Positions 35,464 through 44,242 of a stretch of 64,000 nucleotides of DNA are shown one piece after another. Position 1 is the first letter of the stretch, and each line of letters begins with the position of its first letter. Source of the DNA: Aquipseudomonas alcaligenes NBRC 14159 (lineage in GTDB: Bacteria; Pseudomonadota; Gammaproteobacteria; Pseudomonadales; Pseudomonadaceae). The DNA is taken from positions 1 to 64,000 of the forward strand of contig NZ_BATI01000004.1 of the NCBI RefSeq assembly GCF_000467105.1, written 5' to 3'. The position numbers and the translations under genes were made by a program. The notes beneath the pieces were generated by a model. The model saw nothing but the letters and a program-made list of their open reading frames with translations, was not told the DNA's origin and made no database searches.

Positions 35464-35566
35464 CCCCTCTCCCCTTGGGAGAGGGGCCGGGGGTGAGGGA
35501 TTGCCGGGCGACTCGGTGTTGCCTGCCGGACCCTCTCCCTAACCCTCGCCCATGAATGGGAGAGGG
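35464..35566. repeat. CCCTCTCCC palindromic repeat within the moxR-VWA operon
   Basis: Two nested palindromes, a 10-bp stem (35464-35473 with 35477-35486) and a 9-bp stem (35531-35539 with 35558-35566), use the same CCCTCTCCC arm. Related fragments occur at 49559-49580 and 51388-51420. This is the pattern of a dispersed GC-rich repeat or MITE-like element of pseudomonads. Confidence 0.6.
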
Positions 35567-35598
35567 AACTGTCCGTACATGCCTAGAGGTCCGCAGCC

Positions 35599-36777
35599 AT
35601 GCTGCTCAACCTGTTCAATGAAATGCGCGCGGCCAAGGTACCGGTGTCGGTGCGCGAGCTGCTCGACCTGATCAACGCGCTCAAGCACAACGTCGTGTTC
35701 GCCGACATGGACGAGTTCTACTACCTCGCCCGGGCGATCCTGGTGAAGGACGAGCGCCACTTCGACAAGTTCGACCGCGCCTTCGGTGCCTACTTCAAGG
35801 GCCTGGAAAACCTCAACGAACACATCGAGGCGCTGATCCCCGAGGAGTGGCTGCGCAAGGAGTTCGAGCGCCATCTGTCCGAAGAAGAGAAGGCGCAGAT
35901 CCAGAGCCTGGGCGGCCTGGACAAGCTGATCGAGGAGTTCAAGAAACGCCTCGAAGAACAGAAGGAACGCCACGCCGGCGGCAACAAGTGGATCGGCACC
36001 GGCGGCACCAGCCCGTTCGGCTCCGGCGGCTACAACCCGGAAGGCATCCGCGTCGGCGACGCCGGCAAGCGCCAGGGCAAGGCCGCCAAGGTGTGGGACC
36101 AGCGCGAGTACAAGAACCTCGACGACCAGGTCGAACTGGGCACGCGCAACATCAAGGTAGCCCTGCGCCGCCTGCGCAAGTTCGCCCGCGAAGGCGCGGC
36201 GGAAGAGTTCGACCTCGGTGGCACCATCGATCACACCGCCAAGGACGCCGGCCTGCTCAACATCCAGATGCGCCCGGAGCGGCGCAACACGGTCAAGCTG
36301 CTGATCCTGTTCGACATCGGCGGCTCGATGGATGCGCACGTGAAGGTCTGCGAGGAGCTGTTCTCGGCCTGCAAGACCGAGTTCAAGCACCTGGAGTACT
36401 TCTACTTCCACAACTTCATCTACGAGAGCGTGTGGAAGAACAACCTGCGCCGCACCAGCGAGCGCTACTCCACCAATGACCTGCTGCACAAGTACGGCCC
36501 GGACTGGAAAGTGGTGTTCGTCGGCGATGCGGCCATGGCGCCCTACGAGATCACCCAGCCCGGCGGCAGCGTCGAGCACTGGAACGAGGAAGCCGGCTAC
36601 GTCTGGATGAAACGCTTCATGGACAAGTACAAGAAGCTCATCTGGATCAACCCCTATCCCAAGGACGCCTGGAGCTACACGGCCTCCACCAACATCGTCC
36701 GCGAGCTGATCAACGATCAGATGCACCCGCTGACGCTGCGGGGGCTGGAGGAAGGGATGCGCTTCCTTTCCAAGTGA
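35599..36777 (+). CDS. VWA domain protein (CoxE-like partner of MoxR)
   Basis: This 392-residue cytoplasmic protein has a C-terminal von Willebrand factor A domain with the MIDAS motif DIGGSM (about residue 238). The N-terminal ~140 residues are helical and charged (EEWLRKEFERHLSEEEKAQI). A glycine-rich linker (GGNKWIGTGGTSPFGSGGYN) joins the halves. Proteins of this form work with MoxR ATPases in complex maturation, as CoxD/CoxE do in CO dehydrogenase. No client enzyme lies nearby. A hairpin follows at 36784. Confidence 0.9.
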   Translation: MLLNLFNEMRAAKVPVSVRELLDLINALKHNVVFADMDEFYYLARAILVKDERHFDKFDRAFGAYFKGLENLNEHIEALIPEEWLRKEFERHLSEEEKAQIQSLGGLDKLIEEFKKRLEEQKERHAGGNKWIGTGGTSPFGSGGYNPEGIRVGDAGKRQGKAAKVWDQREYKNLDDQVELGTRNIKVALRRLRKFAREGAAEEFDLGGTIDHTAKDAGLLNIQMRPERRNTVKLLILFDIGGSMDAHVKVCEELFSACKTEFKHLEYFYFHNFIYESVWKNNLRRTSERYSTNDLLHKYGPDWKVVFVGDAAMAPYEITQPGGSVEHWNEEAGYVWMKRFMDKYKKLIWINPYPKDAWSYTASTNIVRELINDQMHPLTLRGLEEGMRFLSK

Positions 36778-36783
36778 CCAATG

Positions 36784-36805
36784 AACGGGCCCCGCAGGGC
36801 CCGTT
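36784..36805 (+). terminator. Terminator after the VWA gene
   Basis: A 9-bp stem AACGGGCCC/GGGCCCGTT (36784-36792 with 36797-36805) and 4-base loop are followed by CTGCTTTG. It begins seven bases past the stop. Confidence 0.7.
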
Positions 36806-36863
36806 CTGCTTTGTGGCGAAAGCCGTTAGGCTTGGCCCGTTATCCCTTCGCAACGAGCCAAAC

Positions 36864-37358
36864 ATGCACGACATTTCCCTGCAGGACGCCGCCGCCCCCG
36901 AAGGCGTCTGCTACGGCTGCGGCAGCCGCAACCCGCACGGCCTGCACGTCAAGAGCCGCTGGCACGAGGACGGCATCCACGTCGTCGCCGAACACCTGCC
37001 CGACCCCATGCACTGCGGCTGGCCGGACCTGGTCTACGGCGGGCTGATCGCCATGCTGGTGGACTGCCATTCGAACTGGACGGCCATGGCCTACCACTAC
37101 CGAGCCGAGGGCCGCGAGCCCGGCAGCCTGCCGCGCATCGACTGCGTCACCGGCTTCCTCGGCATCAAGTACATCAAGCCGACGCCCATGGGCGTACCGC
37201 TGCAACTGCGCGCGCGGGTCGAGGGCGAGGTGGGGCGCAAGACCCAGGTGATCTGCGAGATCTACGCCGGCGATGTGCTCACCGCCATCGGCGATTCGGT
37301 CTTCGTGCGGGTGGATACCGGGCAACTGGCTGCCGCCGCCCACGGTCGCGACAGCTGA
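36864..37358 (+). CDS. PaaI-like hotdog thioesterase
   Basis: This 164-residue hotdog-fold protein probably hydrolyses an acyl-CoA. An N-terminal CYGCGSRNPHGLHVKSRW segment, often seen in stand-alone thioesterases, precedes the core (DLVYGGLIAMLVDCHSNWTA), where the long helix and active-site aspartate lie. The ATG at 36864 was chosen because the upstream in-frame part overlaps the terminator of the previous gene. A terminator follows at 37376. The substrate is not known. Confidence 0.88.
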   Translation: MHDISLQDAAAPEGVCYGCGSRNPHGLHVKSRWHEDGIHVVAEHLPDPMHCGWPDLVYGGLIAMLVDCHSNWTAMAYHYRAEGREPGSLPRIDCVTGFLGIKYIKPTPMGVPLQLRARVEGEVGRKTQVICEIYAGDVLTAIGDSVFVRVDTGQLAAAAHGRDS

Positions 37359-37375
37359 CGGCACCACGAACAAAG

Positions 37376-37400
37376 AAAAGGCCCCGCGCGGGGCCTTTTT
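37376..37400. terminator. Bidirectional terminator
   Basis: AAAAGGCCCC (37376-37385), a GCGC loop and GGGGCCTTTT (37390-37399) form a strong hairpin with a T-tract on both strands. It lies between the convergent thioesterase and DUF2937 genes and should end both transcripts. Confidence 0.9.
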
Positions 37401-37404
37401 CATG

Positions 37405-37938
37405 TCAGCGCCAGTGGCGCTTCTCGTAGGCGATGGTCCTGTGCTTGCGGCCAATGCCAAGGGTCCAGCCGAGGCCCAGCGCCAGCAGCTCGACCAGCCA
37501 GGCCAGCAGCAGCCCGACGCCGAGCGCCCAGGCGATGGCCTGGGGCGCCAGCAGTACCTGGTAGCTGTAGGCATCCAGGGTCTGTTGCAGGATCTCGCGA
37601 TCAGCCGCCGTGGCCAGGTGCCAGGCCTGGGCGTACCAGGGCCCCTGCATGGCCAGCCACTCGGCTTCCAGCAGCTCGGAGCGGCTCACCAGGTGGGCGA
37701 TGCTGTCGGCGTCGCTGCGCATGACCTCGTCGGTGCTGGCGCGGTAATGGGCGACCAGGGCGTTGAGGTCGGCGTTGAAGAAGCGTGCCGCGGTCTCGCG
37801 AAAGCCCAGCAGGCTTTCCTCGGACTCGGCGCGCTGGGCGGCCACGCGCTTGCCGTAGTCGTCGACCAGGCCTGGCACCTGCACGCCGACCAGCAGGCCG
37901 AAAGCGAATACCAGCAGTCGCAGGTAACTTCTGAACAT
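37405..37938 (-). CDS. DUF2937 family membrane protein
   Basis: This 177-residue protein of unknown function has an N-terminal helix (YLRLLVFAFGLLVGVQVPGL) and a C-terminal hydrophobic stretch of one or two helices (IAWALGVGLLLAWLVELLALGLGW) around a charged, helical middle. The arrangement fits DUF2937. The ATG at 37938 has GGGGGAG upstream and lies two bases after the stop of the glutamine amidotransferase gene, so it is the last gene of that operon. Confidence 0.82.
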   Translation of the reverse strand: MFRSYLRLLVFAFGLLVGVQVPGLVDDYGKRVAAQRAESEESLLGFRETAARFFNADLNALVAHYRASTDEVMRSDADSIAHLVSRSELLEAEWLAMQGPWYAQAWHLATAADREILQQTLDAYSYQVLLAPQAIAWALGVGLLLAWLVELLALGLGWTLGIGRKHRTIAYEKRHWR

Positions 37939-37940
37939 CC

Positions 37941-38720
37941 TCACTCCCCCATCTGTCCTTGGGCAATGCGCTCGCCGCGCCGCCACAGGCTCCACTCGCC
38001 CGGGCGCAGCAGGTTCCAGCGTTCGTTATCGGTCAAGGGTTCGGTGGCGATCACGGTCACCACATCATTGGGCGTGGTCTCCGCCTGGAAGTCCACCGTC
38101 ACGTCCACATCCTTCAGGCGCGCCGGGCCGAAGGGCGCGCGGCGGGTGATCTGCGCCAGCTTGGTCGAGCAGAAGCAGAACAGCCAGTCGCCGTCGCTGA
38201 GCAGGCAGTTGAACACGCCCTTGCCGCGGTATTCCTGCGCCGCCTGCACCAGCACCGGCAACAGTACCTCGACCGGCACCGGCTCGGGGAAGGCGCCGCG
38301 CACCCGGTTGAGCAGGTCGCAGAAGGCCGCCTCGCTGTCGGTATCGCCGACCGGGCGGTAGAAATCGAAGCGCGGGGCGAAGCCGGCCAGCTGGCCATTG
38401 TGGGCGAAGCACCAGTTGCGCCCCCACAGCTCGCGGACGAAGGGATGGGTGTTGGCCAGACAGACGCGGCCGACGTTGGCCTGGCGAATATGGCCGATCA
38501 CCGTCTCGCTCTTGATCGGATAGCGCTGCACCAGGCGCGCCACCTCGGAGTCGACGCTGGCCGCCGGGTCCTGGAACAGGCGCAGGCCACGTCCCTCGTA
38601 GAAGGCGATGCCCCAGCCGTCACGGTGCGGGCCGGTGCCGCCGCCGCGCTGCATCAGCCCGGTGAAGCTGAACACGATATCGGTGGGCACGTTGGCGCTC
38701 ATGCCGAGCAGTTCGCACAT
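37941..38720 (-). CDS. Class II glutamine amidotransferase (YafJ-like)
   Basis: This 259-residue protein starts [14 protein letters not shown], where Cys2 becomes the N-terminal nucleophile after Met removal. [15 protein letters not shown] and HNGQLAGF are the other active-site regions of the GATase_6/Ntn hydrolase fold. No synthetase domain is fused, as in YafJ/EgtC-type proteins, so it may hydrolyse a gamma-glutamyl amide. It forms an operon with the DUF2937 gene and lies three bases from the HIT gene. Confidence 0.9.
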   Translation of the reverse strand: MCELLGMSANVPTDIVFSFTGLMQRGGGTGPHRDGWGIAFYEGRGLRLFQDPAASVDSEVARLVQRYPIKSETVIGHIRQANVGRVCLANTHPFVRELWGRNWCFAHNGQLAGFAPRFDFYRPVGDTDSEAAFCDLLNRVRGAFPEPVPVEVLLPVLVQAAQEYRGKGVFNCLLSDGDWLFCFCSTKLAQITRRAPFGPARLKDVDVTVDFQAETTPNDVVTVIATEPLTDNERWNLLRPGEWSLWRRGERIAQGQMGE

Positions 38721-38723
38721 GCC

Positions 38724-39167
38724 TCAGCCCTCCGCCAGCGCCGCGCGCAGGCGCTCGGCCTCGCCCGCCAGGCGCGCCTCGATGCGCTTGCGGCCAAGCG
38801 GCAGGAAGCGCGTGAGGGTGCGCCAGCACAGCGCCGGCAGGTCGCCGACACGCCGGGGAATCAGGTGCAGATGCAGGTGCGGCACATGCTGGTTGGCCGC
38901 AGGACCGTCGTTGATCAGCAGGTTGATGCCGAGCACGGCAGGATCGCTGCGGTACAGCGCGCGGCCGACCCGGTCGGCCAGGGCCAGCAGCGCCTCGCGC
39001 GGCGCGGCCGGCAGGTCGGCGAGAAAAGGCGCGTGGCCGCGGGCGACGATCAGCACATGACTGGGGCGCAGCGGGAAAATATCCAGCAGCACGACGAAAT
39101 GCTCGTCCTCATGGATCACCTGGGCCGGCAGCTGGCCGTCGACAATGGCGCAGAACACGCAGCTCAT
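38724..39167 (-). CDS. HIT family nucleotide hydrolase
   Basis: This 147-residue histidine-triad protein has the catalytic HVPHLHLHLIPR motif (HxHxHxx) at about residues 93-104. CVFCAI at the N terminus is typical of bacterial HIT proteins that cleave nucleotide phosphoramidates or dinucleotides. The ATG at 39167 was chosen because the CVFC segment normally starts the protein. It is in an operon with the membrane protein upstream (10-base gap) and the amidotransferase downstream (3-base gap). Confidence 0.9.
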   Translation of the reverse strand: MSCVFCAIVDGQLPAQVIHEDEHFVVLLDIFPLRPSHVLIVARGHAPFLADLPAAPREALLALADRVGRALYRSDPAVLGINLLINDGPAANQHVPHLHLHLIPRRVGDLPALCWRTLTRFLPLGRKRIEARLAGEAERLRAALAEG

Positions 39168-39177
39168 GCGCCGGGGC

Positions 39178-39660
39178 TCACAGGCGCGGTTCGATACGCA
39201 GGCGCCGATCGCCCTGGGCATCCAGGCGGGTATCGGCGTCGAAACGCTCGTCACGGTCCATCAACTCGCGCAGGGTCGGTTCGTCCGCTGCCGCGGCGGC
39301 CTGATCCGCTGAGCCGCGACGGCCCTGCCACCAGCGCTCGATCGGCCAGCGCAGGCCGGCGAAAGCCAGCCACACCGCCAGCGCGATCAAGCCGTAGATA
39401 GCCAGGTCGGCCACCGCCCGCCAGGCGTTGTTGCCCACCTTGAACAGCAGATCCAGCGCGGTGATGGCGATGGCCGGAGCGAACAGCTCCTTGGCCGGAT
39501 CGACGATGGTCGGGGTCAGCAGCAGTACCGCGACCACCACCCGCAGCGGTTCGCGCAGCCAGCGCCAGATCCAGCCGGTCATGCGGAACCACACCAGCAG
39601 GCAGCCCAGCGCGGCGATCGCGTAGAGGCCCCAGGCGAGCAGATAGTCTTGTTCGGTCAT
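39178..39660 (-). CDS. Conserved inner-membrane protein of unknown function
   Basis: This 160-residue protein has three likely membrane helices in the first 110 residues (LLAWGLYAIAALGCLLVWF, VVVAVLLLTPTIV and AIYGLIALAVWLAFAGL) and a charged cytoplasmic tail (RDERFDADTRLDAQ). I do not recognise a named family, though similar proteins are common in pseudomonads. The ATG at 39660 is divergent from ptrB. It is first in the operon with HIT, amidotransferase and DUF2937 genes. Confidence 0.8.
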   Translation of the reverse strand: MTEQDYLLAWGLYAIAALGCLLVWFRMTGWIWRWLREPLRVVVAVLLLTPTIVDPAKELFAPAIAITALDLLFKVGNNAWRAVADLAIYGLIALAVWLAFAGLRWPIERWWQGRRGSADQAAAAADEPTLRELMDRDERFDADTRLDAQGDRRLRIEPRL

Positions 39661-39766
39661 GGTGTGTCGTGGCTTGGCCGGCTGAGGGGGGCTTATGATA
39701 ACGGCTTTTGCGCGACCTGCGCCTCCCCGTGGTCGCCCCAGCCGCAACCGAAAGCCGAGAAGCGCG

Positions 39767-41809
39767 ATGACCGACGCCCCGATTACCCGCCGCGAAGCCG
39801 GCGCCGACCCCTACCGCTGGCTGGAGCAGCGCGACAGCGCCGAGGTGCTCGAGCACCTCAAGGCCGAGAACGCCTACCTCGAGGCGCAACTGGCCGAGCA
39901 GGCCGGGCTGCGCGAGACGCTGTTCCAGGAGATCAAGGGCCGTATCCGCGAGACCGACCTGTCCCTACCGGTACCCTGGGGCCCCTGGCTGTACTACCAG
40001 CGCACCACCGCCGGCGACGAATACCCACGCCACTACCGCTGCCCGCGCCCGGCCGACGGCTCGCTGAGCGTGGATGAGAACGCCGAGCAGTTGCTGCTCG
40101 ACCCCAACGCCCTGGCCGGTGACGGCTACCTGGCCCTCGGCGCCTTCACCATCAGCCCGGACCACCGCCTGCTCGGCTACAGCCTGGACACCAGCGGCGA
40201 CGAGATCTACCGCCTGTTCGTCAAGGACCTCGGCGACGGCCACATCGACGAGCTGCCGTTCGACGACTGCGACGGCCAGATGACCTGGGCCAACGACAGC
40301 CGGACCCTGTTCTTCGTCACCCTGGACGACACCCACCGCCCTCATCGCCTGTATCGCCATGCGCTCGGCAGCGAAGGCGCCGATCTGGTGTTCGAGGAAG
40401 CCGACGGACGCTTCTTCCTCAGCTGTCATCGCACCAGCTCCGAGCGCCAACTGGTGCTCAGCCTGGGCAGCAAGACCACCGGCGAGGCCTGGGTGCTGGA
40501 TGCCGACACGCCCGCTGGCGAATTCCGCTGCCTGGCACCACGCCAGGAGGACCACGAGTACGACGTCGACCACGGCCTGCTGGACGGCCAGTGGACCTGG
40601 TTCGTGCGCAGCAACCAGGCCGGCATCAACTTCGCCCTGTATGCCGCGAGCGAGACACAGCCGAGCCGCGAGCACTGGCGCGAGCTGATCGGGCACGACA
40701 ACGCACGCATGCTGGAAGGCGTCAGTCTCAACCAGGACGCCTTCGTCCTCAGCCTGCGCGAAGGTGGCCTGCCGATCATCGAGGTGCATCCGCAGGGCCG
40801 CGCGCCCTACCCGGTGCAGCTGCCGGATGCCGCCTACAGCCTCTATGTGCAGGACAGCCTGGAGTTCCACAGCCCGGTGATCCGCCTGCGCTACGAGGCG
40901 CTCAACCGCCCGGCGCAGGTGCGCCAGCTGGAGCTGGCCACAGGCGCGCAGAAGGTACTCAAGCAGACCCCGGTGGAAGGCCCGTTCGATGCTGATGCCT
41001 ACGAGAGCCGCCGCCTCTGGGCCACGGCGGCCGACGGCACGCAGGTGCCGATCAGCCTGGTGGCGCGCCGCGAAGTGCTAACCGCAGGCGCTCCCGCCCC
41101 GCTCTACCTGTATGGCTACGGTGCCTATGGCGAAAGCCTCGACCCCTGGTTCAGCCATGCGCGCCTCAGCCTGCTGGAACGCGGCTTCGTCTTCGCCATC
41201 GCCCACGTGCGCGGTGGCGGCGAACTGGGTGAAGCCTGGTACCGCGCCGGCAAGCTGGAACATAAGACCAATACCTTCGGCGACTTCATCGCCTGCGCCG
41301 AACAGCTGGTCGCCGAGGGTCTGACCACCTCGAAGCAGCTCGCCATCAGCGGCGGCAGCGCCGGTGGCCTGCTGATCGGCGCGGTGCTCAACCAGCGGCC
41401 CGAGCTGTTTGCCGCGGCCATCGCCGAGGTGCCCTTCGTCGACGTGCTCAACACCATGCAGAACCCCGACCTGCCGTTGACGGTGACCGAGTACGACGAA
41501 TGGGGTGACCCCAACCAGCCGGAAGTATTCGCGCGCATCAAGGGCTACGCGCCCTACGAGAACGTGCGCGCGCAGGGCTACCCGGCAATCCTCGCCGTGG
41601 CCGGCTACAACGACAGCCGCGTGCAGTACTGGGAAGCCGCCAAGTGGGTGGCCCGCCTGCGCGAACTGAAGACCGACAACAACCTGCTGTTGCTCAAGAC
41701 CGACCTCGGCGCCGGCCACGGCGGCATGAGCGGACGCTACCAGGCGCTGAAGGATGTGGCGCTGGAGTACGCCTTCCTGTTCAAGGTGCTGGGGGTGACC
41801 GACCGCTAA
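39767..41809 (+). CDS. ptrB: Oligopeptidase B (S9A prolyl oligopeptidase family)
   Basis: This 680-residue cytosolic serine peptidase cleaves after basic residues in short peptides. A seven-bladed beta-propeller covers about residues 70-400. The hydrolase domain has GGSAGG (catalytic serine near 531), the aspartate in GYNDSRVQYWEA, and the histidine in GAGHGGMSGRYQ. LYLYGYGAYGESLDPWFS is typical of oligopeptidase B. I chose the ATG at 39767, as the normal N terminus begins just after it; a start at 39695 would run over the divergent promoter region. Confidence 0.94.
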   Translation: MTDAPITRREAGADPYRWLEQRDSAEVLEHLKAENAYLEAQLAEQAGLRETLFQEIKGRIRETDLSLPVPWGPWLYYQRTTAGDEYPRHYRCPRPADGSLSVDENAEQLLLDPNALAGDGYLALGAFTISPDHRLLGYSLDTSGDEIYRLFVKDLGDGHIDELPFDDCDGQMTWANDSRTLFFVTLDDTHRPHRLYRHALGSEGADLVFEEADGRFFLSCHRTSSERQLVLSLGSKTTGEAWVLDADTPAGEFRCLAPRQEDHEYDVDHGLLDGQWTWFVRSNQAGINFALYAASETQPSREHWRELIGHDNARMLEGVSLNQDAFVLSLREGGLPIIEVHPQGRAPYPVQLPDAAYSLYVQDSLEFHSPVIRLRYEALNRPAQVRQLELATGAQKVLKQTPVEGPFDADAYESRRLWATAADGTQVPISLVARREVLTAGAPAPLYLYGYGAYGESLDPWFSHARLSLLERGFVFAIAHVRGGGELGEAWYRAGKLEHKTNTFGDFIACAEQLVAEGLTTSKQLAISGGSAGGLLIGAVLNQRPELFAAAIAEVPFVDVLNTMQNPDLPLTVTEYDEWGDPNQPEVFARIKGYAPYENVRAQGYPAILAVAGYNDSRVQYWEAAKWVARLRELKTDNNLLLLKTDLGAGHGGMSGRYQALKDVALEYAFLFKVLGVTDR

Positions 41810-41877
41810 GCCTCACTTGGCAAGCGCCGGACGCCTGTTTATCGTGCCTGCGCCCAACTCTGCAAAAGGAATTCGGA

Positions 41878-42408
41878 ATGTCTGGCCGCCAGTTTCTCCC
41901 CGCACTGCTGCTCTGCTGCGCTCTGCCACTGCAGGCCCAGGTCTACACCTGGGTCGACGAGAATGGCCAGAAGCATTTCGGCAGTCAGCCGCCTACGCCG
42001 CAGCAGCCGGTAGAGACGGTCACCATCCGCCAGGGCTACAACAGCGACGGCCAGCAGCCTGCCGTGGTGGCCGCCGAGCCGGAAAGCAGCGAGGGCGACG
42101 CCAGCACGGCGGCACACCAGGAGAAAGCGCCCTCGGCCAAGGCCATGTGCAACGAGGCCATCCGCTGGACCGGCATCGACATTCCCAACCTCAAGGACAT
42201 CGCCCGCGAGCGCAAGCAGGACGGCAAGATCACTGGCGATCAGTACCAGCAGGCCATCAAGGGGCTGGACGAGGCCAGGAAACACATCACCGTGCAGAAC
42301 TGCCTGGCCAGCGAGGGCAAGGACCGTGAGCGCTTCGAATGCCTGTCCCAGGGCGCCGGCATCATGGTCTGCTCGGGCGCGCTGGAAAGCGCCCTGAAGA
42401 ATCTCTAG
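41878..42408 (+). CDS. Secreted DUF4124 protein
   Basis: This 176-residue protein has a signal peptide (LPALLLCCALPLQAQ) and then the short DUF4124 motif VYTWVDENGQKHFGSQPP, common in exported proteins of pseudomonads. The C-terminal half has three cysteines and a helical segment (WTGIDIPNLKDIARERKQDG). Function unknown. The ATG at 41878 follows AAAAGGAATTCGGA. It is followed at once by a small membrane protein gene (3-base gap), so the two are probably cotranscribed. Confidence 0.85.
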   Translation: MSGRQFLPALLLCCALPLQAQVYTWVDENGQKHFGSQPPTPQQPVETVTIRQGYNSDGQQPAVVAAEPESSEGDASTAAHQEKAPSAKAMCNEAIRWTGIDIPNLKDIARERKQDGKITGDQYQQAIKGLDEARKHITVQNCLASEGKDRERFECLSQGAGIMVCSGALESALKNL

Positions 42409-42411
42409 CCC

Positions 42412-42837
42412 ATGCAGACCCTGCTCTATCGCTGGCTGCTCCTGGTCGGCCTGAGCCACGTGGTGCTGGGTGTGGTGCTGGCCTTCGCCGTCCACCTGCC
42501 GCTCACCCAGGCCTATTTCGACTACCTGCACGCCAGCGTGTCAGCAGCGCCACCCTCGGCGGAGCACCAGGCTCTGCTGCGCACCATGGTCGGCCTGTTC
42601 GGCCCTACCGTGGCGAGCTGGGGCCTGCTGTTCAGCCTGCTGCTGGTGCTCTACCGCCAACATGGCCATTGGCAGATAAAGCCGACGATCTTCGCCGCGC
42701 TGCTGCTCTGGTGTGTGCTGGACAGCAGCATCTCCGCCTATTTCGACCTGTGGTTGCATGCCTACCTCAACAGCGCTGCCGCCCTCGCCATCGCGCTGCC
42801 ACTCTGGGCATTGCGGCCGCTCAGGGCTTGCCGCTAG
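42412..42837 (+). CDS. Small inner-membrane protein of unknown function
   Basis: This 141-residue protein has four likely membrane helices (roughly residues 8-28, 58-80, 90-108 and 115-135). No domain is recognised. It follows the DUF4124 gene after three bases. Its 3' end overlaps the stop of the convergent proline-rich gene by 17 bases. Confidence 0.75.
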   Translation: MQTLLYRWLLLVGLSHVVLGVVLAFAVHLPLTQAYFDYLHASVSAAPPSAEHQALLRTMVGLFGPTVASWGLLFSLLLVLYRQHGHWQIKPTIFAALLLWCVLDSSISAYFDLWLHAYLNSAAALAIALPLWALRPLRACR

Positions 42838-43117
42838 CGTCCGCCGGCTTGGCTGGCTGCGGGTTGCGCCGGGTATCCAGCTGCGGCAGCGGCTGATCCC
42901 GGGGGAGCGGCTGCGGCGCGAGCAGCGGCGAGCGCGGCGCAGGCTGGCCGGGCCGCACCTGCAGCGGTGGGCTGTTGCGCGGAGCGGCCGGCAGGGTGCG
43001 GATCTGCGGCTGGGCATAGGGCTGGGGCGTAGCGGTGCCGGGCAGGCCCGGCGGCTGGGCCAGGGTCTGCGCAGCCGGCAGCAGCAACAGACAGGCGAAG
43101 AAATACAACGAGCGCAT
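42821..43117 (-). CDS. Small secreted proline-rich protein
   Basis: This 98-residue protein has a clear signal peptide (MRSLYFFACLLLLPAAQTLA) and a mature part rich in proline, glutamine and arginine (over a quarter proline) with no recognised fold. It overlaps the end of the convergent membrane protein gene by 17 bases. The signal peptide and the ATG behind GGAGG support a real gene, but low complexity makes the call less certain. Confidence 0.6.
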   Translation of the reverse strand: MRSLYFFACLLLLPAAQTLAQPPGLPGTATPQPYAQPQIRTLPAAPRNSPPLQVRPGQPAPRSPLLAPQPLPRDQPLPQLDTRRNPQPAKPADASGKP

Positions 43118-43201
43118 GACGGGCCTCCACCCTTTCGGGCTTTCCCTCTATTCTGGCAGCCTTCCCCGGCAACCATCGGCCAACCGACCATAGGCACCCG
43201 C

Positions 43202-43555
43202 ATGAACAAGCTCGACCAGATCCTCGCCGAGGCCCAGCTCCGGCGCGAGACCAGTTACCGCGAGAAGGCGCTGAAGATGTACCCGCACATCTGCGGGCGC
43301 TGCGGCCGCGAGTTCAGCGGCAAGCGCCTGAGCGAGCTGACCGTGCACCATCGCGACCACAACCACGACAACAACCCGGAAGACGGCTCCAACTGGGAGC
43401 TGCTGTGCCTGTACTGCCACGACAACGAGCACCAGCGCCAGGTCGACCTGCACTACCAGAAAGAAGAAGCGGCCACCGCCGGCGCGACCAGCAAGGTCAC
43501 GCACAAGGCCCTGGCCGGCCTGGAAGCGCTGCTCAAGGGCAAACCGGACGCCTGA
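43202..43555 (+). CDS. yajD: YajD-like HNH nuclease family protein
   Basis: This 117-residue protein has a compact HNH fold with zinc-binding CGRCGREF and CLYCHDNEH and the catalytic segment LTVHHRDHNHDNNPEDGSNW. It matches YajD, a conserved HNH protein of unknown substrate. The ATG at 43202 gives the usual N terminus. Monocistronic, with a palindrome just after the stop. Confidence 0.92.
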   Translation: MNKLDQILAEAQLRRETSYREKALKMYPHICGRCGREFSGKRLSELTVHHRDHNHDNNPEDGSNWELLCLYCHDNEHQRQVDLHYQKEEAATAGATSKVTHKALAGLEALLKGKPDA

Positions 43556-43564
43556 AACGCAAAC

Positions 43565-43584
43565 GCCCGCTCAGCTGAGCGGGC
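43565..43584. terminator. Palindrome between convergent yajD and lipoprotein genes
   Basis: GCCCGCTCAG and CTGAGCGGGC form a perfect 20-base palindrome nine bases after yajD and 22 bases from the end of the convergent gene. It probably acts as a terminator hairpin for both, though the T-tract is weak. Confidence 0.6.
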
Positions 43585-43605
43585 GCCTTCCTGCCTGCCG
43601 AACGA

Positions 43606-44145
43606 TCAGAGCATGTGGTTCTTCTTGAACTGGGCGATGGTCGCGTCCGGACGGCCTTCTTCCTTCTGCAGGCCATAGGTCACGGTCTGGCCGTTCGGGC
43701 CGCTGCCGATGTCGGTGTAGCGGAAGATCGGCTCACCCAGCTTGACCATGTCCTGCATGTCGCCGTAGCGCTTGAACACGTAGATCGAGCCATCCTGGCG
43801 CACTTCGCCGTAGAAGGGATGCGCCGGCACCTGAGCCACCTTGAAGAAGCGGTAGGCGGCGATCTTGTCCAGCGGCTTGCCCTGGTCCTCGGCGCGCAGC
43901 GCCAGCACCACCTCGAGACCATTGGCGTCTTTTTCTTCGAGGGTACGCATGGACGGCGCCTGGCCGCTGGCCAGGTAATCCTTGAACACCTGCAGATCGT
44001 CGAACAGGATGACCTGGGTCTCGCTGCGGACTTGGTACCAGTCCTCGTTGTTCAGCGGCTCCGGCTTGGAAGCCGACATGGGCGCGGCACAAGCCGCGAG
44101 GGTTGCGGCCAGCATGGCGACGGACAAGGGTTTGAGGATGGACAT
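43606..44145 (-). CDS. Putative lipoprotein of unknown function
   Basis: This 179-residue exported protein has a hydrophobic N terminus ending in the lipobox-like LAAC (LSVAMLAATLAAC), so it is probably a lipoprotein. The mature part (NEDWYQVRSETQVILFDDLQ, QDGSIYVFKRYGDMQDMVKL) has no family I recognise. AGGAG lies eight bases before the ATG at 44145. The next minus-strand gene ends 98 bases upstream of this start, so it may be a separate unit. Confidence 0.78.
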   Translation of the reverse strand: MSILKPLSVAMLAATLAACAAPMSASKPEPLNNEDWYQVRSETQVILFDDLQVFKDYLASGQAPSMRTLEEKDANGLEVVLALRAEDQGKPLDKIAAYRFFKVAQVPAHPFYGEVRQDGSIYVFKRYGDMQDMVKLGEPIFRYTDIGSGPNGQTVTYGLQKEEGRPDATIAQFKKNHML

Positions 44146-44242
44146 GGCAACTCCTGGTGGCTGTTGTAATGGCCGAGCACGTTGCCGCAGTCCCGTGACG
44201 GCGCGATGAACGCGCCGTGTCAGTTGCGTGACGCCCCTCCAG

